From assembly GCA_026119935.1 (NCBI GenBank), contig JALRMH010000063.1, forward strand, positions 1 to 64,000: a stretch of 64,000 bases of DNA, read 5' to 3'. The notes under the pieces are model-generated. The model saw nothing but the letters and a program-made list of their open reading frames with translations, made no database searches and was not told where the DNA came from. Positions within the stretch are counted from its first letter, which is position 1; each line of letters opens with the position of its first letter. Of this stretch, positions 55,001 through 64,000 are shown in pieces. This stretch comes from Endothia cerciana (Eukaryota > Ascomycota > Sordariomycetes > Diaporthales > Cryphonectriaceae). The position numbers and the translations under genes are program-made.

Positions 55001-56425
55001 CGCGCGAGAGAGCGAGGGAGAGAGGGAGAGAGAGGGGGGGGGGATACGAGTCGCTGACGGGGTGCTTCAGGACCTTTCGTGCATGCAGTGCGCGTGGGTC
55101 GGACAGAGCTTTCCGGGTTGGCTGTTCTGATAGAAATAAGCCGGCCGGTGGCAGGAAGGTCGACGAACGACGCGCTGAGACCAGCCGAGAGATCGAGATT
55201 CACCCACCAGCAGCTGAGGGGCCCCATACCAACACGCATCCCCTCTGGGAGTTCGATGGGAGAGGCCCCAGAGGTCCTCCAGGCCCTGTCTGCCAGTGCA
55301 GTCCGCAGGGAAATCGGTAGACTGTGGGGTTTGTTCCAGGGGTTTCCTTGAGGTGGGTCCGCGGGGGTGGGAAGGGGGAGGGGGGGCCGCCCTCCAGGGA
55401 GCCCCGCATCGTGGCCCAGGGGCGGGCTGGTTGCACTGCAGCAGTTCCAGCAGTGCTCCGGTTCCAGTTCTTCTCTGCGCTTCTCTGCAGTAGCCCCTGC
55501 GTCCCCCCCCTGCAGCCCTCGCAGGCCTTGCAGCCCGCCCCAAAGCCTAGACCGTCCCCTCTGAGCCCGAGAGACTGTGCAGCGGGGCCTGCCCCTCTAT
55601 TCTTCCGCGAATCAGCGGGGCGGGGTGTCCTCCATGCTCCCCATGAGCCCCCCATGACGTGCCTCTGATTTCGGATCGCTGTCGCCCGTCAGACCTCCCT
55701 TGCCGCCGCAACGCTCACACACACGCTCACGATCGATCGCCCTGCCGAGAAAGCACCCGCGCACCCACGCAAGCAGGCACCGCGCTATCGTGATCCCCCT
55801 CGCCCCCCCCCCCCCCGCGTAGGCCAGAGGCAGAGGCAGAAACCTTGGGGGCCTCGGCCCTGACCCGTTCTGGTAACCCGTCCCCATCCCCGACCTTGAG
55901 CCTGAGCCCGCAGCAGCCCTCTCTTGTCTCTCTTTATCTGGCGGAAATTGATTCAAATACGGCCTCCCCTTCTGCCCTGGAGCCGAGGCAGGACCCCCCT
56001 CGACCATGCCACACCCTCTCTGCTCAGCCCTTTACAACACCTCAGTATCACTCAGGAATACAAGACCAACCACCCCCTCAGGACTCCTGACGATAACCTC
56101 CAGACATCACCATCACTATCACCCCTACCATTCCCTCCCTGTCACCTGCCACACCCTCGTGGGCATCGACACCTCTTCCTCGAGACCTACAGGAACCCCA
56201 GGACCGCGGCCCTATCGTCCCCCATCCAGCTAGGGCCAAGGGCAGCTTGCCGTAACAGACGTCGCCCCGGAGTCCCAGCCCCAGACAAGCCGCCCTGTCA
56301 CACTCGACCGCCGTCGAATAGCTCCTCGTCCCGTCCCTGCACTAGCGCATCCTGCTTTGTGCCACCGCGGCCGCTGTCGTTACCCTTATCACTCCTCCCC
56401 AGGCCCCCCCGGGAACTCGCCCAAG
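52035..56425. other. Divergent intergenic region, Argonaute / glycerol kinase
   Basis: About 4.4 kb without a supportable gene. G-runs occur at about 52719-52731 and 54789-54799, GGGA repeats at 54059-54093, GA repeats at 55003-55035 and C-runs at about 55804-55817. A minus-strand frame of 359 codons (54761-53682) is Ser/Pro/Arg-rich and looks like chance in GC-rich DNA. The last 600 bp before the kinase are pyrimidine-rich, probably its leader. Confidence 0.45.
54059..54093. repeat. GGGA tetranucleotide repeat
   Basis: About eight GGGA/GGGAG units in tandem, which create Ser/Pro or Gly/Arg repeats in all overlapping frames. Confidence 0.8.
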
Positions 56426-58349
56426 ATGATCACCACCACAACAAACTCCAGGCCTAGGCCGGTCACCAGCATGGCCGACATCCGTGACTGCAAGAGGCTC
56501 CGTCTCGACGAGGAGATTGGCACCATCAGCCTCATCACGCCCGTTGAGGAGAAGCCAGACGCCATCGCCGTCGAGTTCGTCGAGAACCGTGACCAGCCCA
56601 CCCGAACCCCTCTCACCCCTGAGCCCGAACCTGAGGCGCACGACGAGTTCCTCCCGGAGGGCATCAGGGAGACCGAGGACGAGGTGCGTGAACACTGGTT
56701 CGTCGGCAGCATCGACCAGGGCACGACCTCCTCGCGCTTCCTCATCTTCAACGGCGAGGGCGAGCCGGTTGCGAGCCACCAGATCGAGTTTGAGAACCAC
56801 TACCCCGAGTCAGGGTAAGATTCACCCACCCCCCACCACCCACCCCCCACCAACCACTCCCCCCCCCCCCAAAACGTCCTTCGCATAACAGCGTGACTGA
56901 TAGTACACCCCCCCCCCCAACAGGTGGCACGAGCATGACCCGCTTGAGCTGCTCAGCTCGGTCGAGGAGTGCATCGAGGGTGCCATGGCCCAGTTCACAG
57001 ACAAGGGCTTCTCCGCCAAGAACATCCGCTCGATAGGGATCACAAACCAGCGGGAGACCACCGTCGTATGGGACAAGACCACCGGCGAGCCCCTCTACAA
57101 TGCCGTCGTGTGGCCAGACACCCGGACCACGTCCCTCGTCCGCGAGCTCAAGAGCCGCCCCGGCGCCGACTACCTGCCCAGGGCCTGCGGGCTGCCCCTG
57201 AGCACCTACCCCAGCAGCGTCAAGCTGATGTGGCTCATCAACAACGTCCCTGCCGTCAGGGAGGCCTACGAGGAAAGCCGCTTGGCCTTCGGCACCGTCG
57301 ACTCCTGGCTCATCTTCAGGCTGAACGGTGGTGTCGAGGCCGAGAACCCGGTCCACGTCACCGACAGCACCAACGCCAGCCGGACAATGTTCATGGACCT
57401 GCGGTCCATGAGGTATGACGAGAAGCTGCTCTCCTTCTTCGGCATCGACCCCACCAAGTGTGCACTGCCCCGCATCGTACCATCTTCCGATGCCACCGCC
57501 TTCGGCAGGCTCGTCAGCGGTCCGTTGGCAGGCACACCTATCGCCGGCTGCCTGGGTGACCAGTCCAGCGCCCTCGTGGGCCAGTGCGGTTTCCAGCCCG
57601 GCCAGGCCAAGAACACCTATGGCACCGGGTCCTTCATCCTATACAACGTCGGCACCGAGCCCGTCATCTCCAAGTCCGGCCTGTTGGCAACAGTGGCCTA
57701 CGACTTCGGAGCGGGCCGCAAGCCCGTGTACGCCCTCGAGGGCAGCATCGCCGTCGCGGGCGCAGGCGTCAAGTTCCTCATCAACAACCTGGGTTTCTTC
57801 GAGACCTCGGACAAGATCGAGGAGGTCGCCAAGAGCGTCCCCGACAACGGCGGCGTCATCTTCGTCACCGCCTTCTCGGGCCTCTTCGCGCCCTACTGGA
57901 TCGACTCCGCCAAGGGGACCATCTTCGGTATAACCCAGCACACCAAGAAGGGCCACATCGCTCGCGCCACCCTCGAGGCCACCTGCTTCCAGACTAAGGC
58001 TATCCTGGATGCCATGGAGCAGGACTCGGGCAAGAAACTGAAGGTCATGGCCGTCGATGGCGGGCTGTCGAACTCCGACCTGTGTATGCAGACGCAGGCG
58101 GACATCAGCGGGATCCCCGTCGACAGACCCGCGATGCGCGAGACCACGGCATTGGGCGCGGCCATCGCCGCTGGCCTGGCGACCGGTGTGTGGGCGGAGC
58201 TGGGTGACTTGTCCCAGGTGAACCGTAGGGACAGGAAGGTCTTTGAGCCGCAGATCTCCAGGGAGAAGAGCGAGAAGATGTTCAAAAAGTGGAACCAGGC
58301 GGTCGAGATGAGCGCAGGCTGGATAAGGGAACACTCCGACGACGAGTAG
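56426..58349 (+). CDS. GUT1: Glycerol kinase
   Basis: Two exons (56426-56814, 56924-58349) give 604 residues. The enzyme phosphorylates glycerol with ATP to glycerol 3-phosphate. FGGY-family motifs are complete: the phosphate-binding SIDQGTTSSRF (about 93-103), the substrate segment SIGITNQRETTVVWD, NASRTMFMDLRS, GCLGDQSSALVGQCGF, KNTYGTGSFILYN, GVIFVTAFSGLFAPYW, then ATLEATCFQTKAILDAM and LKVMAVDGGLSNSDLCMQTQADI, the second FGGY signature. A hydrophilic extension of about 90 residues precedes the kinase fold, as in yeast Gut1. The intron (56815-56923) is C-rich and splits a Gly codon. A candidate glycerol channel lies 13 kb upstream on the opposite strand, a plausible functional partner but not a cluster. 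The gene is intact with very GC-rich third positions. Confidence 0.95.
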
Positions 58350-59639
58350 GCCTGACCAGATGCTTCATGATGCGGATGAATTGCTGTTCCAAGTATCGTT
58401 AATCTTATAACCTGGGAAGATGAGGACCGGAATGGGACGGCGAGCGGTATACCACGGATGCGCTGGAGTTTTGGGGTTCAAAGGGGGGAAATACCAAACC
58501 GGGCTGGCGGGCGTCTGGGCCCTTTTTTTTTTTTTTGTGAATAAATCAACCTCCGTAGAGGTCCGACAGGACTAGCAATAAATTTCCACGAACAAGAATT
58601 CAAGCCATGTTACCATACGCCATGGTGTGAGTGCCATGGTGTGAGTGCCGGGTCGTATGATAGGACTCCAAAGTCGCATGCTGGTAATATTAAGGGGTCG
58701 TGGTGGTGTGACGCAAGAACACCTGGCCTCCTGGGATTGGCGTCATGGGGGAGTGGTTGGAAGATTTGAACGCCCGCTTCGTGAAACATCGCGAGGCCGA
58801 GCGGGAGATCACTAGATCAGCATAAAACTGCCAGAAAGTAGATACTGGTGGAAATACCCAAAACGCTGCCCCCCCTTCCCCCGGTAACTAACCTTTCCTT
58901 GGGACTTCTTTCTAATTCTGTTGTTAACTTCTGGGGGTGTCCTTTCACTTCCAATAAAAATAAGGTAAAGAATAACAAGAGTAATTCGTGCCTCAATATG
59001 TAGGGCATTTGTCTGTGGTGTTCTAGAGTGCTGTGTCCTCTTCTCTGTGACTTTTGGATATTTTGCTATATGCTCATGGGTTGTACGAGTTTCGATTTCG
59101 ATTTCGGTTTCGATTTCGCACACCTCGTACTGAGTAGAGCGTACAAGGACCCCAACCGTATTTATATGTGCATATTAAAAAGATGAAAAAAAAGGTACAC
59201 AATTCTTCCCATATATTCATTCTCACCCCTCTCCCCTTCCTCTATCGTCTACCCCCCCCTCCTTAGCTCCCCTGCACTTTACTCTTGCCAGGCTCCGTGA
59301 ATACGAGAAAAGAGGAGCGCAGCATACCTGCCCAACGATAAGTGCTGTTCGGCAACCGGGATGTTCACAAGGCAAGCTGCAGAGTATGTATGGTGTCAGT
59401 GTGCTCCACGGGAAAGACTGGCCGACAGGATAACATGCCCGTTTGTTTGTCTGGGGGGGGGGGGGTGTGATCGTGAAGCTGCAGACCCATCTCGCGGTGA
59501 CAACCTGGTATGAGTGGTATTTGATGTTCTGAATATTGCAAGTCTGACATTTGTAGGTCTATCTATGCCTCGCACCCCTTCTAGATGCTGCTCAAGATGC
59601 CTAACCCGGCAAGTCCCGTCCCATGCAAGCTGTGTCTGT

Positions 59640-59676
<37 letters not shown>

Positions 59677-59898
59677 GGCCCGCTAGATGCGATTCTCAAG
59701 GCGCCGACGTTAATGCAGCAGAAACCATACCCATCAATGTAGCAACAGAGACCCCCCCGTCCAGATGCAGCTTCGTGAATGCAACCATCTAGGAACGCTA
59801 TGATGCGGAGTCACCGCCGAAAGACGAGCGAGACCTCCAAAAATGGGCGAGCCCGCAAGAGGTCCAAGTCCTATCAGACCGACGGCGGCAGGCCTCAC
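58350..59898. other. Convergent 3' intergenic region
   Basis: Between the glycerol kinase and GH81 stop codons. It contains T13 (about 58524-58536) and G-runs (about 59453-59465) and a GT microsatellite (59639-59674). No gene is supported. Confidence 0.5.
59639..59674. repeat. GT microsatellite
   Basis: About sixteen GT units with one TC interruption near the start. Confidence 0.85.
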
Positions 59899-62827
59899 CT
59901 AGAGGCCGGCGAGCGCTAAAACATGCACATTAGCAACGACGGGAATACGTCAAGGGAGAGGAAGGGGGCAAAAGCTCACCAGCCGAATAAGCCAGATACC
60001 ACGTCAGGCTCGCCCCGCCATCTAACCAACTCGCATCGAAATCCGCCTGGTTGAACCAGTCCCACGCCTCTCGCGGCCGTATAGTCGCCAGGTTCCCATA
60101 CAAGATGCCCCTCCACCCACCAACAACACTATCAGCCGTCCCGTCCGAGAAGTACTGATCCCACTCCTCGCTCACGAACTCCCTGCGCCTTATGTACCTC
60201 GTGCTCGGCAGGAGCGGCAACATGTGGATACCCTCGATATACTCGATATTCGTCCCAAAGTACGTCGTGTGATCGATCTTGTTCTCGAAGAGGATCCCCG
60301 CGACCCGGTTGCCGACGAAGTCGCCCGGCTCCACCGTATTGTCGTCCGTGTAGAGATAATACATCCCCATGGCCCTCGCCTGCACGGCGAGCATGAGGTC
60401 GCCCCTCGCGGCCGTGTTCGCGTCGCCCGTGACGGTGCCCCACATCTTCAGCGCGTACGCCGCCATGACGTCCTCCGAGCTGGACTCCTGGTCGCGCCCG
60501 TCCGCGGACTCGAAGAGGCCGTGCGCGAAGGAGTGCCCGTGGTACCAGTCGAACATGCGGCTGACCGGGAAGTACGGGTCGGAGGGGCTGGGGTTGGAGT
60601 AGTCGCGGACGAGGGCGGTGACCCAGGCCTGGTTCCGGTCCTCGGTGAGCCAGGACGGGTCGAGGTGGGCGATCACGGCAGCCGTGAGGACGTGGTAGCC
60701 GTAGTGAAAGTCTGAAGGTAGAGCGGTCAGCAGGCACGGTCAGCGTTGGCGAAGATATACAGGCCGCACTCACGATGGTCGTTGTAGTATGTGTTTCCAA
60801 AATCTGCCCCTGAATCCCCCGTTGCGTAGGTGGCGGACGAGACGACACCGCCCCAGGCAGCTTGAACAGCGAGCGTAAGTATTGTACACATGCAGGAAGG
60901 GTTGTGTTGCAGTGGGATGCCTATTAATGGGAAGTGGAACGCTTACATTCATATACCAGAGGGTATATCTGGGTGTTGTTGGTGAACAGCGAGAATGCCT
61001 CCTTCAGCTGCTGCAGACCGGCGGCTGCAAGGGCTGTCTCGCCGAGCATATCGTAGACCACAACGAGTACCATGGCGAACTTCGCGAAAGCCTAAGCACG
61101 TATTAGCAGCTGCCTAATTCGGAGGCACACTCGCCGTCCCTGAGACCTACCTTGCCACTGTAGTACATAGAGTTCAGGTTCGTCTGCACGGACATGTCCT
61201 GACTGAGCTCCGACCGAGCAACCTCAAGGATTCTCGCCTGAGCAGCAGAAGACAAGGATCTTCTGCTCCCCCGGGTCGGCGTCCACGGCACGAATTGCAT
61301 GCTCACGGGCAGCCTGGGCTCCACCATCGTCCACGAATCCGCAACGATAGCGGTGGCGATCCCCTTTGTCGTCGTCTGCAACTGAAGCGAATCCTCGAGC
61401 GAATCCTTCGTTGCATGATGAAAGGACTGCACGTGATGCGGCAGCGCGAACATGAGCAGAGGATTGCCACCCAGGCCGGCCCTCTCAAATGTAAATGTGT
61501 ACTTCCCGACCGTGCCCGCCGCAGACCCCGAGACCGTCACACCCGTCGCATAAGAACCACACGCGGCATCATACAGCGCCTCCCCCGCACCGCTCGGGTC
61601 CTTGGCCACCTGGATAGTCCCGCTAAACGTTGAGCTCGCGCGTATCAGGCCGTTGTTCACGACCTGCAGGTCCAGAGACGACCCATCGGAGCTGGTGGCG
61701 TACAGGAACCAGATCTTGCCGTCGTTGAGGGCGATCTTGTATTTGGTCACGCCGGGCCGGGGCTGGATGTTGATCTTGGTCACGTTGAGGAAGAACACGC
61801 CCGTCTGGACCACGGGAGTGACGTTGTGATAGACGGCAGTCACGAAACCTGCGCCTTGGGTGAGGGGGAACTCGATTGCTGGTGCGGCCAAGGCAGTAGG
61901 CCGGAGCTGGATGACCGCCGACATGTCTGTGAGGTTGGCGCTGGTGAGGGTCGTGTTGTCGCCGAGCTCCGCGGCGGAGAGGATGAGAGACTGGATCCCG
62001 ATGGGGTTTATGAAGTAGTTGACGGCCCCGTACGGGTTGACTGGTCCCAAGGCCAGCTGGTTCGCGTCGATGTGTGACACGGCCATGCCCCAGGACTGGG
62101 CCACCCCTTGTCCCTTGGCCCAGGCGACGGAGTATGGATGGAGGAAGGTTGTTGATGCCTGTGTGCCGAGGAAGAAGTTCTGGAAGAACTTGTTGGTGGA
62201 TATGGGTGCCGCCTGCTGGATCCCTAGCCGGGGGACTGGATGGTCGCCCCTCTGCCCGATCTGGAACGGCGGGGCACTAGTCGCGATGGGCTCGAAGATG
62301 TTTGAGGATGCCGCGGCCATGGTGTTGGACGAGTTCCTCATGACCATTGTTGGTGCTGTTGGGATGAGACTGGTGGGAGACGGGACGCAGTTGGTTATCA
62401 AGGGGTTCCGCTGCCCCTGTCCCGCAGTCTCCAGCTGCGTGTGGATCTGGCCGACAGTGTCTGGATGGACCTTCGGTCCCGGTAAGATCTGGACAGTCCC
62501 CGTGGGTACTGCTGCGGTGACCACCGGAACGGTCGTCCCTGATATCAGACTCTGGATGGCGGAGGTGTTCTGCTGGCAGTCAGCTGCTGTCCGCCCCTCC
62601 CCAGAGGGGACACGCGCACTCACCACGATGGGGTAGGATGTTGATGGCACGAGCACGTCCCTCTCGACAGCGGGAACAGAGGTTATGCCGACTTTCTCAT
62701 GTATATGGAAGTATACATTAGGCTTTTTTGGGCTGTGGGGGACCGGAGTTCCTTGACAGGAGAGCAGCTGCAGTGCCGTCAGCAGCAGACACCACCTCAT
62801 GTTCACCCTCGTCTCGGTGTGAGCCAT
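59899..62827 (-). CDS. Endo-1,3-beta-glucanase, glycoside hydrolase family 81
   Basis: Five exons (62827-61151, 61091-60947, 60860-60774, 60711-59980, 59915-59899) give 885 residues. GH81 enzymes cut beta-1,3-glucan, for example during septum or spore-wall remodelling. A signal peptide is visible (MRWCLLLTALQLLSCQG, beginning at the second Met, 62800). A Ser/Thr/Pro-rich region of about 150 residues precedes the catalytic domain, which opens with PISTNKFFQNFFLGTQASTTFLHPYSV. The hallmark GADFGNTYYNDHHFHYGYH crosses introns 3 and 4 junctions, and the acidic catalytic block DGRDQESSSEDVMAAYALKMWG follows. Later come GNRVAGILFENKIDHTTYFG, EYIEGIHMLPLLPSTRYIR and the closing SLTWYLAYSAA. The last coding exon has only 17 bases and ends Leu-Ala-Gly-Leu. 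All joins keep frame. No cellulose- or starch-binding module is attached. Confidence 0.92.
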
Positions 62828-64000
62828 TGTAGGAGCACGAGTTCTGCACTCGAAAGGGGAGACGAGAGAGGCATCCCGTCGACCCGACCGCCCCTCCCCC
62901 CCTCCCCTCCCCTTATAGTAGCACAGGATGAGAGTTGAGCCATGGTGAAGGGGGCCTTGCGTAGGAAACAATCGTGAGGGGGGCTAGGATGCGGTAGCGT
63001 GGAGGCTGACGTGAAGACTCTTCTGAGAAGCACCATTCGAGGTTCTGGAAGGGGGCTGATGACAAGTGCAGAGTGTAGGGTGGAGGGGGGCCGTGGCTGG
63101 ATGTAGATCATGTTCTACCTTGGCTGGAATGCTAGAGGCGGCTCTTAGGGTGACCCCGAACGTGGCCAACGTGGCCACGAGGGCTCGAAGAATGAACACC
63201 CAGCCGGGACGGAACCCGAACAGAAATGAAGCAGATATTAATGCCTTCCCGATGCTCAAGGTTCGGAATGGCCATGAAGGGAGGCCGGCGTCGAGGAGGA
63301 GAGGTGTGGGGGCCTGAACCGCGGTCGTGGACTTATACATAGCATGCCCGCAGCAGCGGGTGATAGGCGAACCAGCCCCGGATTGCGAGGTGGTGCCAAG
63401 CATGACGGAGGCGAGTAGTGGAGGCCATACCCTCTCCCCCTCCCTCTCCCTCTCCTCCGCAGACAGGCAATTCGAGCAGTCTCGCCTGCGAGCATCGCTC
63501 AGGCTGAATTGTTGGTATAGGGGTGGAGTAGGATCGCTACTCAGGCCTAGAGGTCGCTTCGTATCCCGCTCACAAGCCGCAAAAGGATTCTTTAGTGGAG
63601 GTACCGTAGTACCCCATCAGCACGTGCCGTTGTGAGATACCTAGATACATTGCCATGTACCTATCTATGTACCGTAGTACAGCAGTACATACGTCATCCC
63701 TGCCACGGTTGGGGAGGCACCCTGCAGTGGAAGGTGCTAGGAAGGTCATGCTTCTCGAGAGGCAGTCGCGCTTGCTGGTGGTCTGTGCACCCAAGCCTGG
63801 CGGCGCTACAGAACGCGCTTTCGAGGTCCAGGCGTGTGCCTGAATTAACTGTCCAACACCACCCACACCCGCCCTTGCCACCTCAACCACCTCTTCGCGC
63901 TGCCCTCCCCTTCTCGTTGCTCACGGGCGGTCCAGCAGACTCAGTTGCCCGTGACAGCTTCACATGGCGTCACCCCCCACCCAGCATTAATCGATCCACT
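62828..64000. other. Upstream region of the glucanase gene to window end
   Basis: Promoter side of the GH81 gene. A CT-rich block lies at 63428-63460. Overlapping frames at 62984-63403, 63327-63635 and 63570-63890 show no family features. Anything beyond 64000 is not visible. Confidence 0.45.

Overview
The window is nuclear DNA of a filamentous ascomycete (Pezizomycotina, probably Sordariomycetes). Supporting signs are GC-rich genes with short GT..AG introns (about 50 to 170 bp) and CTRAC-like branch sites, long CT-rich leaders, a QDE-2-type Argonaute, an AP-1 regulator with two cysteine-rich domains, a HeLo-domain protein, and an AT-rich island carrying C-to-T damage of the RIP type. No species can be named from the sequence alone.

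Layout. 1-2050 is an AT-rich island holding a decayed, non-autonomous LTR element on the minus strand: about 222 bp repeats at both ends, a gag-like frame full of stops, tandem repeats and a polypurine tract, but no pol. 2202-3764 is a bZIP/DUF3425 transcription-factor pseudogene whose internal stops are all TAG. Then come L-fuconate dehydratase (-), a HeLo-pseudokinase protein (-), a small membrane protein (+), a RibD-like deaminase (-), a DNAJC9-like J protein (+), pyrroline-5-carboxylate reductase (+), a vacuolar Ca2+/H+ exchanger (-), the telomere protein Stn1 (+), an N-myristoylatable YANK/STK32-type kinase (+), a BSD-domain protein (+), the 40S assembly chaperone Tsr2 with a long polyQ (-), a Yap1/Pap1-type bZIP factor (+), a broken NAD-dependent epimerase (+), a Cys-rich small protein (+), an aquaglyceroporin split by one in-frame TAG (-), Utp14 (-), mitochondrial ribosomal protein mL41 (+), Argonaute with an in-frame TAG at codon 14 (-), glycerol kinase (+) and a GH81 endo-beta-1,3-glucanase (-).

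The genes form no single cluster. Recurring themes are ribosome production (Utp14, Tsr2, mL41), stress and osmotic physiology (AP-1 factor, Ca2+ exchanger, glycerol channel, glycerol kinase, proline synthesis) and genome defence or self-recognition (Argonaute, HeLo protein, RIP traces). Several upstream regions are long (4 to 6 kb before the kinase and glycerol kinase) and rich in poly-G/poly-C runs and microsatellites.

The observations most worth a second look are: isolated in-frame TAG codons in two otherwise intact genes (Argonaute and aquaglyceroporin), which could be inactivating mutations or sites of the A-to-I mRNA editing known in Sordariomycetes; a HeLo plus pseudokinase protein with MLKL-like domain order; and a pol-less LTR element with an internal minisatellite. 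Splice sites were assigned by eye from consensus, reading-frame continuity and family conservation, so coordinates may be off by a base or two.
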